Source of the DNA: Candidatus Thorarchaeota archaeon
GTDB taxonomy: Archaea > Asgardarchaeota > Thorarchaeia > Thorarchaeales > Thorarchaeaceae
DNA length: 34,679 bases
NCBI GenBank assembly: GCA_030669595.1
Contig: DAOVDG010000009.1
Coordinates: forward strand, 1 to 34,679
Direction: 5' to 3'
The translations under genes and the position numbers were made by a program. Position 1 is the stretch's first letter. Each line of letters begins with the position of its first letter. A model generated the notes under the pieces. It was given only the letters and a program-made list of their open reading frames with translations. It did not search any database and was not told where the DNA came from. This document shows positions 15,877 to 23,003 of this stretch, piece by piece.

Positions 15877-16207
15877 TACACTCCTAGATTTGTTCCCAGG
15901 GGGTCACCGCGAACGACTTGAGTTCGGCTTTTAAAGATGCTCATGCATGAGAACGAAATAGCAGCTATGATCGTAAGGTGCAATGCTCTTTTGATAGGTG
16001 GACCCAGTGTTTCACCAGTTGGCATCAATAGTTTGGCAGGGAATTGGGTCATGTATGCATATCCAGAGATAGAGAAGACTCTCTATCGGTTGAGGTTCAC
16101 TCACGTTGCAGGAATCGGGTCTACAAGACAATAGTCGAAAGCGCCATTGTTCACTTGTACATCAACGACGGGCGAGTTTCGGCGGTTAAACAGATTGATG
16201 TGTGAAA
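15877..16207. other. Intergenic region upstream of the eS25-like gene
   Basis: 331 nt without a well-supported gene. Next to the eS25-like gene lie AGGAG (15885-15881, minus) and a CTTTAAAAG element (15936-15928, minus). At 16068-16087 GATAGAGA and TCTCTATC form a perfect 8-bp stem with a 4-nt loop. Two weak plus-strand frames exist: ATG 15937 to 16134 (65 aa, no ribosome binding site) and TTG 16044 to 16205 (53 aa, ending YINDGRVSAVKQIDV). The second ends 2 nt before the converging nucleotidyltransferase gene. Its product is not recognised, and I consider it more likely chance than real. Confidence 0.5.
15928..15936 (-). promoter_or_regulatory. TATA element for the eS25-like gene
   Basis: The minus strand reads CTTTAAAAG. 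A start about 25 nt downstream (near 15905) leaves room for the AGGAG at 15885-15881 in a leader of about 30 nt before the ATT at 15876. With the GTG at 15810 the leader would be nearly 100 nt. This favours the upstream start. Confidence 0.4.
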
Positions 16208-17506
16208 TTACTTGCTGCTGGAGTCGTCGTCTTTGCGTTGCTTGATGATTAACTTCTGCTGGGCTGAAACATCGCTTCTCGGAGGTATGTCTTTGTCAAT
16301 GATACAACCCGGGGCTATGACACTGTGCTCCCCTATGCGTTGAGCGGGGTATATGGATGAGTTGACGCCCACGATGGCTCCGTCCCCTATAATGGCGCCG
16401 AACTTGCTCAATGGTACCTGCACACGCCCGTCCCTGTACATGAGATGGAGCGGTTTGTTGTCCGGACGCCAGTTCCAGGTTTGCGCTCCAGATTCGATGC
16501 ACGCGTTTGCCCCAACTATTGAATCTGCCAAGTAGGTCATCCTTCCGACAGTGACTTTGTCGAAGACAACACTGTTACGTACCTCAACAGAATATCCGAT
16601 GCGCACATTATCACATAGACTGGTGTATTTGCGAATGAGTGAGTGGTCGCCTACATACACTCCCTTACCTATGTAGATTGGTCCCCTTAGGGTCGTGCCT
16701 GGACGTATGACGCTATTCTCATCGATGAATACAGGACCTTCTATTACAACGTGTCTGTGTATTTCAGCAGTTTCAGCAATAAAGGTCCCATGCCCACGGA
16801 TCTGCCTGTCCATCACAATCCGATTGGCCTCAAGTACGTCCCAAGGCCAAGTAAACTCCGCCCATTCCTTCTCCCAGACAGCGGCGGCGACTACGGATTT
16901 GGCCTCTATCATCTTCTCGATTGTACGCTCCATGGTTTTGTGTTCCGCAAGGAGAGGAAGTGTTCTTGCTGAAAACACTGACACCCCAGCCACCGCATAG
17001 TTGCTGACATAGCGATCGGGTCCGCCCTTCTCTACAAGCATTTCCACGACGCCGTTCTTTCCAATCCGAACCGTGCCAAACTGTTCAGGATTGGACACAA
17101 GAGTCACGAGCATTGTTACATCTGCTTCCATGTTCTCGTGATTAGTCAGAGTACGAGAGACCATTTCAGGGTCTACAAGGACGTCACCATTGACAAGCAG
17201 GAACCCATCGTCATTCCCAATCTCATCACGAGCAGTTAGTATTGCGTCTTCAACACCTTTCTGCTCATGCTGGACTACATAGCGTATCCTCACGCCTGAG
17301 TCGGCACCATGTTGGAAGTGGTCGATAATTTCTTCACGGCCATGCCCCACGACAACGACAATATCCTTGAATCCGTTTTCCTTCAAGCTATCGAGGATGT
17401 ACTGCATCACAGGGCGGCCTGCAATCTTCAACATCGTCTTTGACCTGTTAGCAGTTAGTGGTCTAAGTCTCTGACCAACTCCGGCAGTCAATACAAGTGC
17501 CTTCAT
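16208..17506 (-). CDS. Sugar-1-phosphate nucleotidyltransferase/acetyltransferase, archaeal GlmU-like
   Basis: Two-domain enzyme of 432 residues. The N-terminal Rossmann-type nucleotidyltransferase opens with LTAGVGQRLRPLTANRSKTM (GxGxRxxPLT...K) and has the metal motif VNGDVLVD. The C-terminal half (about 245-420) is a left-handed beta-helix of hexapeptide repeats. It carries GAQTWNWRPDNKPLH, close to the acetyl-acceptor region of archaeal GlmU-type proteins such as Sulfolobus ST0452. It probably makes UDP-GlcNAc or an NDP-sugar for glycan synthesis; which sugar and nucleotide cannot be read. I chose ATG 17506 so the protein begins MKALVLTAG; GTG codons at 17521 and 17515 would add five or three residues. 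It is the last gene of the membrane protein/AlaX operon, 63 nt after AlaX. Confidence 0.85.
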   Translation of the reverse strand: MKALVLTAGVGQRLRPLTANRSKTMLKIAGRPVMQYILDSLKENGFKDIVVVVGHGREEIIDHFQHGADSGVRIRYVVQHEQKGVEDAILTARDEIGNDDGFLLVNGDVLVDPEMVSRTLTNHENMEADVTMLVTLVSNPEQFGTVRIGKNGVVEMLVEKGGPDRYVSNYAVAGVSVFSARTLPLLAEHKTMERTIEKMIEAKSVVAAAVWEKEWAEFTWPWDVLEANRIVMDRQIRGHGTFIAETAEIHRHVVIEGPVFIDENSVIRPGTTLRGPIYIGKGVYVGDHSLIRKYTSLCDNVRIGYSVEVRNSVVFDKVTVGRMTYLADSIVGANACIESGAQTWNWRPDNKPLHLMYRDGRVQVPLSKFGAIIGDGAIVGVNSSIYPAQRIGEHSVIAPGCIIDKDIPPRSDVSAQQKLIIKQRKDDDSSSK

Positions 17507-17569
17507 CCGACTCACACTCACAGTAGGTTTCCGGTTAGCTCATAAAACTGTTGGCTGTTACGCACATTG

Positions 17570-18295
17570 CTAGTTGACCAAGCTGAAGTAGATACGCCTC
17601 TTGCCAGCACCCACGTTCTTTGTCTTCCCGATTCTTATGGCGCCTACCTCGCGCGTATTCTTCACGTGTGTTCCAGCACAGGAAGCCACATCATAATCTC
17701 CAATAGCAATCACCCTGAACTCCTTCACTGACTTTGGTACCATCTCGAGGTATCTTGTTTGGTAGCCTTTCTTATTGAGATAGTCAATTGCGGCCTTTCG
17801 CGGCATGAACTCAATGGAAACATCAAGGTTTTTGGCCAGAATCTCGTTCACTCCAGCCTCGACCTTGCGCTTCATCTCATCATCAAAGGATTCGAGAGGC
17901 GAGTAGTCGGCTCTGCTCTTGTCGGGCGTTATCATGTTGCCTACAGTGATGACTCCGTAATTCAGCTGGAGGTACCGAGAGAGAACATGCTGCGCCGTAT
18001 GGAATTTCATGCTTTCGTATCGCCGGTTCCAATCAAGAGAACCATGGACATCAGCCCCATCGCCTAACGCAATGGGCCCGTCCACCAAGTGCTGAACCTC
18101 TCCAGAGTCCTTCTTCGTGTTTACAATCGTTAGAGTGGTGGTGCCATCGCTTATTATCCCCCGATCTCCAATCTGGCCGCCTCCCTCAGGATAGAACGCC
18201 GTGTGATCAAGTACAACATAGCCGTCGCCCACTGCCACAACCTTCGCATCAAACTCCCGGATGTAATTATCCTTCATGTGGAGGATTTCGGTCAC
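17570..18295 (-). CDS. alaX: Alanyl-tRNA editing protein AlaX
   Basis: Stand-alone trans-editing hydrolase that clears mischarged tRNA-Ala (Ser or Gly on tRNA-Ala). The zinc ligands of the AlaRS editing fold are present as HTAQH (99-103) and CAGTH (206-210), and the N-terminal domain has FYPEGGGQ (34-41). At 241 residues with the GGGQ-containing N-terminal domain it is an AlaX-M type, shorter than those with the C-terminal C-Ala domain. The start is GTG 18295, supported by AGGAG at 18309-18305, which overlaps the stop of the upstream membrane-protein gene and is spaced 9 nt. An ATG at 18277 lacks a ribosome binding site. Cotranscription with its neighbours is likely. Confidence 0.92.
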   Translation of the reverse strand: MTEILHMKDNYIREFDAKVVAVGDGYVVLDHTAFYPEGGGQIGDRGIISDGTTTLTIVNTKKDSGEVQHLVDGPIALGDGADVHGSLDWNRRYESMKFHTAQHVLSRYLQLNYGVITVGNMITPDKSRADYSPLESFDDEMKRKVEAGVNEILAKNLDVSIEFMPRKAAIDYLNKKGYQTRYLEMVPKSVKEFRVIAIGDYDVASCAGTHVKNTREVGAIRIGKTKNVGAGKRRIYFSLVN

Positions 18296-18307
18296 ATGCG
18301 CTTACTC

Positions 18308-18835
18308 CTAGGAGCTAGTTCTCCGTCTTGCGCGCATCCACTCTTCGAGTGCTAGTTGCTTCGCCATATCAAGTTCAACGCTTGTGAAATTGACACCTTC
18401 ACCTTCTGCCGCGGCGTCCATAATCTCTTTGACTGCTTCCTTTGATTCCAGTTCGTTAAGTTCGTTGATGATTGCGTCAGTAGTGGATTCAGCAACACCG
18501 TGGTCCAAGAGATATTTCGCCAAGGGAGTGCGTGATGTTGGTATATGACCAGAACTCGTAGATGGCTGCAAACCTACTGCGTGCATCTTCTCCTCGAAGC
18601 TTTCAGTGATGATGTCTTGCCGGGACTTGACCGGCACATCCTTGATGGGTTTGCCCTTTTCGATGCGTGACACCATCTTGCTCATGTATGTGATGATTGG
18701 CGGTCCTGCAGGTCCCTTAGGTCGCCTTCTGATTGCAACCCCCAAGACAATTAGGACTATCAATATCGCAACGATGTAGATAGCAGGAGGCTGAAAAAGC
18801 ATGGTGATGTTTTGAATAATCTCATCTATTTGCAT
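18308..18835 (-). CDS. Single-span membrane protein of unknown function
   Basis: About 175 residues. After a short amphipathic start (MQIDEIIQNITMLFQ), residues 18-34 (YIVAILIVLIVLGVAIR) form one transmembrane helix followed by RRRPKG, placing the C-terminal domain in the cytoplasm by the positive-inside rule. The cytoplasmic part is charged and helical, with no recognisable motif. The two helices near the end (TTDAIINELNELESKEAVKE; MAKQLALEEWMRARRR) could be an interaction module. I chose ATG 18835 because the TTTAAA promoter element at 18904-18894 implies a transcript start near 18873, after the alternative GTG at 18892. First gene of the AlaX/nucleotidyltransferase operon and divergent from larB. 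Confidence 0.7.
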   Translation of the reverse strand: MQIDEIIQNITMLFQPPAIYIVAILIVLIVLGVAIRRRPKGPAGPPIITYMSKMVSRIEKGKPIKDVPVKSRQDIITESFEEKMHAVGLQPSTSSGHIPTSRTPLAKYLLDHGVAESTTDAIINELNELESKEAVKEIMDAAAEGEGVNFTSVELDMAKQLALEEWMRARRRTSS

Positions 18836-18893
18836 AGGCAACCGCCCCTGTGGTTGTTTTGGACCACTGCAGAAGAATCCTTGAGAGACCACA

Positions 18894-18904
18894 ACTTTAA
18901 ACTT
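18894..18904. promoter_or_regulatory. Symmetric TTTAAA element between divergent genes
   Basis: AACTTTAAACT holds a self-complementary TTTAAA at a suitable distance for both neighbours. On the minus strand it predicts a start near 18873 for the membrane-protein operon; on the plus strand a start near 18925 for larB. It may be a bidirectional TATA element, or serve only one direction. Confidence 0.35.
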
Positions 18905-18948
18905 TCTCCTGACTAATCCTGAAACCGGAAACGCGTGAGGAATCCATT

Positions 18949-19731
18949 ATGCACACTACTAGAGGTATTTTAGAGGCATTGACCAGCGGAAAGCTGACGA
19001 TTGAAGAGGCAGAGAAGAAGCTCCAGGTTCTCACGCTAAGTCATGTGGAGGATCTTGCTGTCCTTGACCATGGTAGACAGGACCGGACTGGCATACCTGA
19101 GGTAGTCATGGCAGAAACAAAGCAGAGCGACGAAATCATCAAGATAACGAGAAACATGTTGGATGCAAATGGATTCGCACTACTTACAAGGGCAGACCAG
19201 AAGAAAGTCGACGCTCTTGAGAGTGCTATCGATGACTATGTCATCAATGTGAGTGGTAGTGGAGATCATCTCACCGTGTTTGTGCATTCTCAGAACTGGA
19301 AACCACCCGAAACTTCAGGGAGAATAGCCGTGATTACTGCTGGAACCTCAGACATTCCATATGCACGTGAAGTGGAAGCCATTGCCAAAGTCGTGGGAGT
19401 TGAATCACTATCATTCTTTGACGTAGGAGTGGCAGGAATCCACCGACTCATCGACCCCCTGAAGCAAATAATCGAAAAAGATGTAGATGTGGTAGTTGTC
19501 CTAGCAGGAATGGAGGGCGCACTGCCAACTGTAATAGCTTCGTTAGTTGATATTCCCGTGATAGGAGTGCCAATACCATCTGGCTACGGGTATGGTGGCA
19601 AAGGAATTTCTGCTCTATCTTCAATGCTCCAATCATGTGCACCAGGTCTTGCAGTAGTGAACATCGGCAACGGCCTTGGCGCAGGAGCCATAGCCGCCCT
19701 CATTGCCAAAAGGAGAAGCAAACCCGACTGA
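18949..19731 (+). CDS. larB: Nickel-pincer cofactor biosynthesis protein LarB
   Basis: LarB carboxylates and hydrolyses nicotinic acid adenine dinucleotide to pyridinium-3,5-biscarboxylic acid mononucleotide. This is the first step to the nickel-pincer nucleotide used by lactate racemase-type enzymes. The N-terminus has the family's LTSGKLTIEEAEKKL helix. The C-terminal PurE-like domain (about 120-255) includes VITAGTSDIPYAREVEAIAK, GMEGALPTVIASLVDIPVIG and the closing SSMLQSCAPGLAVVNIGNG. That last motif is highly diagnostic of LarB rather than PurE itself. Length 260 is normal. GAGG lies 9 nt before the ATG. LarC and LarE are not in the window, so the rest of the pathway must be elsewhere or absent. 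It is monocistronic and converges on the M20 gene. Confidence 0.92.
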   Translation: MHTTRGILEALTSGKLTIEEAEKKLQVLTLSHVEDLAVLDHGRQDRTGIPEVVMAETKQSDEIIKITRNMLDANGFALLTRADQKKVDALESAIDDYVINVSGSGDHLTVFVHSQNWKPPETSGRIAVITAGTSDIPYAREVEAIAKVVGVESLSFFDVGVAGIHRLIDPLKQIIEKDVDVVVVLAGMEGALPTVIASLVDIPVIGVPIPSGYGYGGKGISALSSMLQSCAPGLAVVNIGNGLGAGAIAALIAKRRSKPD

Positions 19732-19751
19732 TGCAGACAAAGTCGCGCTTA

Positions 19752-20900
19752 TCACTCACCGAAGTGTCGAGCAATGTGAAGGTAGACATCAACAGATTTG
19801 AACAACTCATCAATGTGTATATATTCGTCAGGTTGGTGGGCCTGCTCGATAGAGCCGGGTCCACATATCACATTGACAACCCCTATCTTTGGCTGAAGTA
19901 CCGAGCAATCCGTGCCAAACGTTGCTGATGTGGGCACTGGCCGCTTTCCTGTAACCCGCTCAACTGCATCGAGACTGACTCCAACTATCTCAGCATCACG
20001 GGGAGTCGAAACGGCAGGCTTGCCGTGTATGTACTCGATTTCGATGCATTCAGACAATCCTGCTTTCTCAAGGCGGGCATTCATCTCCGCAAGTACGGAC
20101 TCCACGGTCTGCCCCTTGCACAGCCTCATGTCCAAATGCGCTTCGCAGTGGTCGGGCACGATATTGATCTTCACGCCTCCTTTGATGATACCCACACTGA
20201 TTGTTGGCTTTCCCAGCAGTTCATCTGGCTCAAAGGTGTACGATTGGCCTGTAAGAACATCTAACGCTCTCGTGCATAATCGAATCGCATTTTTCCCCTC
20301 GTGCGGTCTAGACCCATGAGCGGCCTTACCGGTCGCTGCTACACGAGCCCATAGCATCCCTTTCTCGCCGACTAGGACATCGAGACTTGTAGGTTCAGCA
20401 CAGACGCCAAACTTCACTCCCGCTAGCTTCCCGCTCTTAGCAACCTCTTCGGCACCTGAGCAGCCACTCTCTTCGTCAGACGTGGCCAGCATGAGAAGTG
20501 GATGATTATGCTTCTCCTCGCCGTAAAGAATCAGGGTTTCTGTCAGAGCTGTTACTGGCCCCTTCATATCGCATGCCCCCCGCCCGTACATGCGTCCATC
20601 CACAATTTCTGCACCGAATGGATCGTAAGCCCAAGCATCCGGAGGGCCAGCTGGTACAGTATCCATATGACCATGCAAGACTAGCGAACCCAATTCTTCG
20701 TCCACTGTAGAGAATATCAAATTTGGCCGATCACTTGGACCAATGGACTCGCAGGCAATACCGTGTGACTCCATATGGTTTCGAAGAACCTTGGCGACTT
20801 CAGCTTCTCTGCCCGGAGGGCTCTCAGAATTCGTGGCTATTAGGTTTCTGAGAAGTGACAGCATCCGTGATTGGTTGGTCTTAATCAACTTGGCACCCAA
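19752..20900 (-). CDS. M20-family amidohydrolase (ArgE/DapE-like)
   Basis: Dinuclear zinc deacylase/peptidase of 382 residues. Motifs in order: HGHMDTVP (76-83, metal His and Asp), GRGACDMKG (106-114, bridging Asp), SDEESG (141-146, catalytic Glu), AEPT near 168, and a C-terminal metal-His context GPGSIEQAHQPDEYI near 355-370. The dimerisation domain interrupts the catalytic domain around 178-290. It could be an acetylornithine deacetylase, a succinyl-diaminopimelate desuccinylase or a related carboxypeptidase; sequence alone does not separate these. The neighbouring DapA-like genes are probably not lysine-pathway enzymes, so context does not favour DapE. The start is uncertain: TTG 20900 gives the full N-terminal helix and ATG 20864 would drop 12 residues; neither has a strong ribosome binding site. 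Confidence 0.85.
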   Translation of the reverse strand: MGAKLIKTNQSRMLSLLRNLIATNSESPPGREAEVAKVLRNHMESHGIACESIGPSDRPNLIFSTVDEELGSLVLHGHMDTVPAGPPDAWAYDPFGAEIVDGRMYGRGACDMKGPVTALTETLILYGEEKHNHPLLMLATSDEESGCSGAEEVAKSGKLAGVKFGVCAEPTSLDVLVGEKGMLWARVAATGKAAHGSRPHEGKNAIRLCTRALDVLTGQSYTFEPDELLGKPTISVGIIKGGVKINIVPDHCEAHLDMRLCKGQTVESVLAEMNARLEKAGLSECIEIEYIHGKPAVSTPRDAEIVGVSLDAVERVTGKRPVPTSATFGTDCSVLQPKIGVVNVICGPGSIEQAHQPDEYIHIDELFKSVDVYLHIARHFGE

Positions 20901-20956
20901 GCAGCATCATCCCAGACCCTGATAATAACATTCCCAAATGCGTGACCTGTACCAAG

Positions 20957-20983
20957 CGAAAAATGTGGTATGGCTGAAACCAC
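20957..20983 (-). terminator. Possible terminator after the 63-residue basic protein gene
   Basis: On the minus strand a 5-bp stem (GTGGT and ACCAC, 9-nt loop) is followed by ATTTTT. It lies about 48 nt past the stop codon at 21031. The stem is short, so the T-run may be the active part, as is usual for archaeal termination. Confidence 0.3.
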
Positions 20984-21030
20984 TTCAAGTCAGTTAAAGG
21001 CGGGACGGATTGAGCCGCACTTTTTTTCCC

Positions 21031-21222
21031 CTATACCCCTATAGCGATGTGCAAGTCGCCACCCCACAGGATCCTGCGCTGTTTTCGAATGACGACCGGA
21101 TATGTCCGTCCATATACATCTTCAACTGAAACTTTATGCTTCCCTGAGAGGAATCTACGCACTGATTTCCGCAACTTGCGTGTGGGGATATCGCGAATGC
21201 GTATTGTGTAGGTTTCAGCCAT
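21031..21222 (-). CDS. Small basic protein of unknown function (63 aa)
   Basis: The protein starts MAETYTIRIRDIPTRKLRKS and ends GGDLHIAIGV. It is basic, with a strand, a basic helix (RKLRKSVRRFLSGKH) and further strands (YPVVIRKQRRILWGG), the look of a small ribosomal or RNA-binding protein. I do not recognise a family; the opening strand recalls eL31, but the conserved eL31 body is missing. The start ATG 21222 has GGAG 9 nt upstream. The frame is open for 36 more codons upstream, but that part overlaps the promoter. It stands alone between the M20 and DapA-Fae genes. Confidence 0.7.
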   Translation of the reverse strand: MAETYTIRIRDIPTRKLRKSVRRFLSGKHKVSVEDVYGRTYPVVIRKQRRILWGGDLHIAIGV

Positions 21223-21300
21223 GGTTCTTAGCTCCAACGGATGCTGGGTGGCGCGGCCAGCTTGAAACGGTGCGAAGCTTGTACAATGCTTCGTACGGAG

Positions 21301-21310
21301 GCATATATAC
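21301..21310 (-). promoter_or_regulatory. TATA element for the 63-residue basic protein gene
   Basis: The minus strand reads GTATATATGC, a strong TATA match. A start about 25 nt downstream would give a leader of roughly 55 nt to ATG 21222. The rest of the gap up to 21521 holds a weak inverted repeat (CGCTCT/AGAGCG near 21376-21405) and no gene I can support. Confidence 0.4.
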
Positions 21311-21521
21311 GCAAATCGTTTCAATCGCAACCGGGAGGGGCAAACGGAATGGCCCTAGAAGCCATCTAGATTGTGCGCTCTGACATAGCCTCTAGGACTG
21401 AGAGAGCGTGCTGTAACAGAGAACACTGATACTGTCCCCGTCTTAACAAATGGCCAACATCCTGTGTGACGATTATGTATTGCATAATGGACTCAAAGCG
21501 GCGGTCGCTGGTTAGACGTTC

Positions 21522-22997
21522 CTAGGGATTATACGCGAAGGGGTGTCGAGCTGAGTCTTTCCTTGCTACAATCTCATTCACGTCTTGTCGTCGTTCTATC
21601 GCCCGTCGGATAGCGTGTCGAACTGCACGGAAGTTATTGATGTGCACACGCTTTGGATTATTGGCACTAGGATGCACAAAGACATTGGCGGCTATCACTA
21701 TGTCAGGAATGAGTTCCTCAGGGATTATCATGTCAGTTACAGTGCGTTTCACAGCATCAGCTACTGCCCTCTGAGCTACTTCGTATACCAGCGCGTTGTG
21801 CTTTTCATCGACGATTGTAACTGTTGAAACGAAAACTGTTGTGGGTTCGAGATTTTTGATGACATTGGAAGCATGAAAGCCCTCCGTCATTGTCCCAGCG
21901 GCTGCTAATGCTTCCTTGAGTGGTCCGTCCCGAAGACCCATGACAAGATCGACATGTGCAACCTCCAGCCCTTCTCCAACAAGCGCTTCTCCATGCAGCA
22001 ATGTCAAGTCGTCGATGACTTCTGGGATCATGCCAATAGCTTTCGGATAAGCCTCAGCAATCAAAGTCTTGTCACCCATTTTGAACGTGACTGGTCCTCG
22101 CTTAATGAGTTGGAGGTCCTCCAAACACGTCCTGAGCTCGTCTATATCCTCGTACCTGAGAGCGTCGCTTTCAATCAATGGAGCTCTTGCGGTTCCTACT
22201 GGAACCCCCATCATATTCAAGGCGGCCTTGACGGCAAGCCCTCCGCCCCTGTTGACCATTAGCCGGATTGTTTTCTGTAAGCTTCGTTGAATGATTAGGC
22301 CTTCCTTGAGGTCACCGCTGGCGAGCGCAGATTGCATTCGAATGTAGCGGTCCGGAAAGATATTGGCACTCAGGAGTATTGCACCATCACAGCCGGTAGC
22401 AAGGGCTGGAAGAGCAACCTCATCATGTCCGATGACTACCTGAAAGGTTTCCGGCCGGCGAACGAGAATCGTCGTGAGATTGAGCAGGTTTGCACTCGAG
22501 TCCTTCATTCCAATGATTCCATCTATCTCTCGGAGACCGTCTACAAGCCACCAATCGATGTTGACTCCCGTCACTTGGGGAATGTTGTAAAGGAATATTG
22601 GAATATCGCTTGCGTTGGCGACCCGTTCAAAGTGCTCAAAGATTTCCTTCGTGCTAGGTTTAAGGAAATACGGTGTGACCACTAGTGCCGCCGAGGCACC
22701 TAATTCAGCAGCTCTCCTTGTGAGCTGAATGGCCTCCCTTGTGGATGCGGCTCCCGTGCCAGCCATTACAGGAACCCTGCCTTTTGCTGCGTCACAAGCA
22801 ATCCTGAATGCGTCGACCTTCTCATCGAAGCTCATGCTAGTGAATTCGCCTGTTGTTCCGCAAGGAACGATTCCTGTCGCACCACTCTTGATTACATGGT
22901 CAATCAATCCGCGGTATTGCTCCTCGTTGACGCCCTCTTTGTTGAATGGCGTTACCAATGCGGGGAATACACCCTTGAATGTGAAGTCATCTGTCAT
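21522..22997 (-). CDS. DapA/NAL-type aldolase fused to a formaldehyde-activating enzyme (Fae) domain, copy 1
   Basis: 491 residues. Residues 7-295 are a class I aldolase barrel: GTTGE at 47-51, Tyr110, Tyr137 in YNIPQVTG, Schiff-base Lys165 in GMKDSS, and LLSAN near 208-212. The arginine that follows the tyrosine in true DHDPS (YNxPxRTG) is Val here, so dihydrodipicolinate synthesis is unlikely. Residues 332-490 match Fae, which condenses formaldehyde with tetrahydromethanopterin. GEALVGEGLEVAHVDLVMG keeps the catalytic His (348; His17 in Methylobacterium Fae), and the end ARKDSARHPFA is the family C-terminal motif. The central NLPxxP and GPAQ motifs are lost (EPTTVFVSTV; YEVAQR). The start ATG 22997 is 6 nt after the stop of copy 2, so the two are coupled. 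Chemistry is inferred: a pyruvate/formaldehyde aldolase feeding or fed by a C1 carrier. Confidence 0.88.
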   Translation of the reverse strand: MTDDFTFKGVFPALVTPFNKEGVNEEQYRGLIDHVIKSGATGIVPCGTTGEFTSMSFDEKVDAFRIACDAAKGRVPVMAGTGAASTREAIQLTRRAAELGASAALVVTPYFLKPSTKEIFEHFERVANASDIPIFLYNIPQVTGVNIDWWLVDGLREIDGIIGMKDSSANLLNLTTILVRRPETFQVVIGHDEVALPALATGCDGAILLSANIFPDRYIRMQSALASGDLKEGLIIQRSLQKTIRLMVNRGGGLAVKAALNMMGVPVGTARAPLIESDALRYEDIDELRTCLEDLQLIKRGPVTFKMGDKTLIAEAYPKAIGMIPEVIDDLTLLHGEALVGEGLEVAHVDLVMGLRDGPLKEALAAAGTMTEGFHASNVIKNLEPTTVFVSTVTIVDEKHNALVYEVAQRAVADAVKRTVTDMIIPEELIPDIVIAANVFVHPSANNPKRVHINNFRAVRHAIRRAIERRQDVNEIVARKDSARHPFAYNP

Positions 22998-23003
22998 CTC
23001 TAA

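Noticed and set aside
15937-16205. Two overlapping plus-strand frames (65 and 53 codons) that might be one frameshifted gene
   Set aside because: No ribosome binding site, no recognised product, and the first starts immediately beside the eS25-like promoter element. Kept only as a note in the intergenic entry.
21371-21410. Inverted repeat CGCTCT/AGAGCG as a possible small RNA or terminator
   Set aside because: Six-base arms with a long loop, no T-run and no promoter relation; likely chance.
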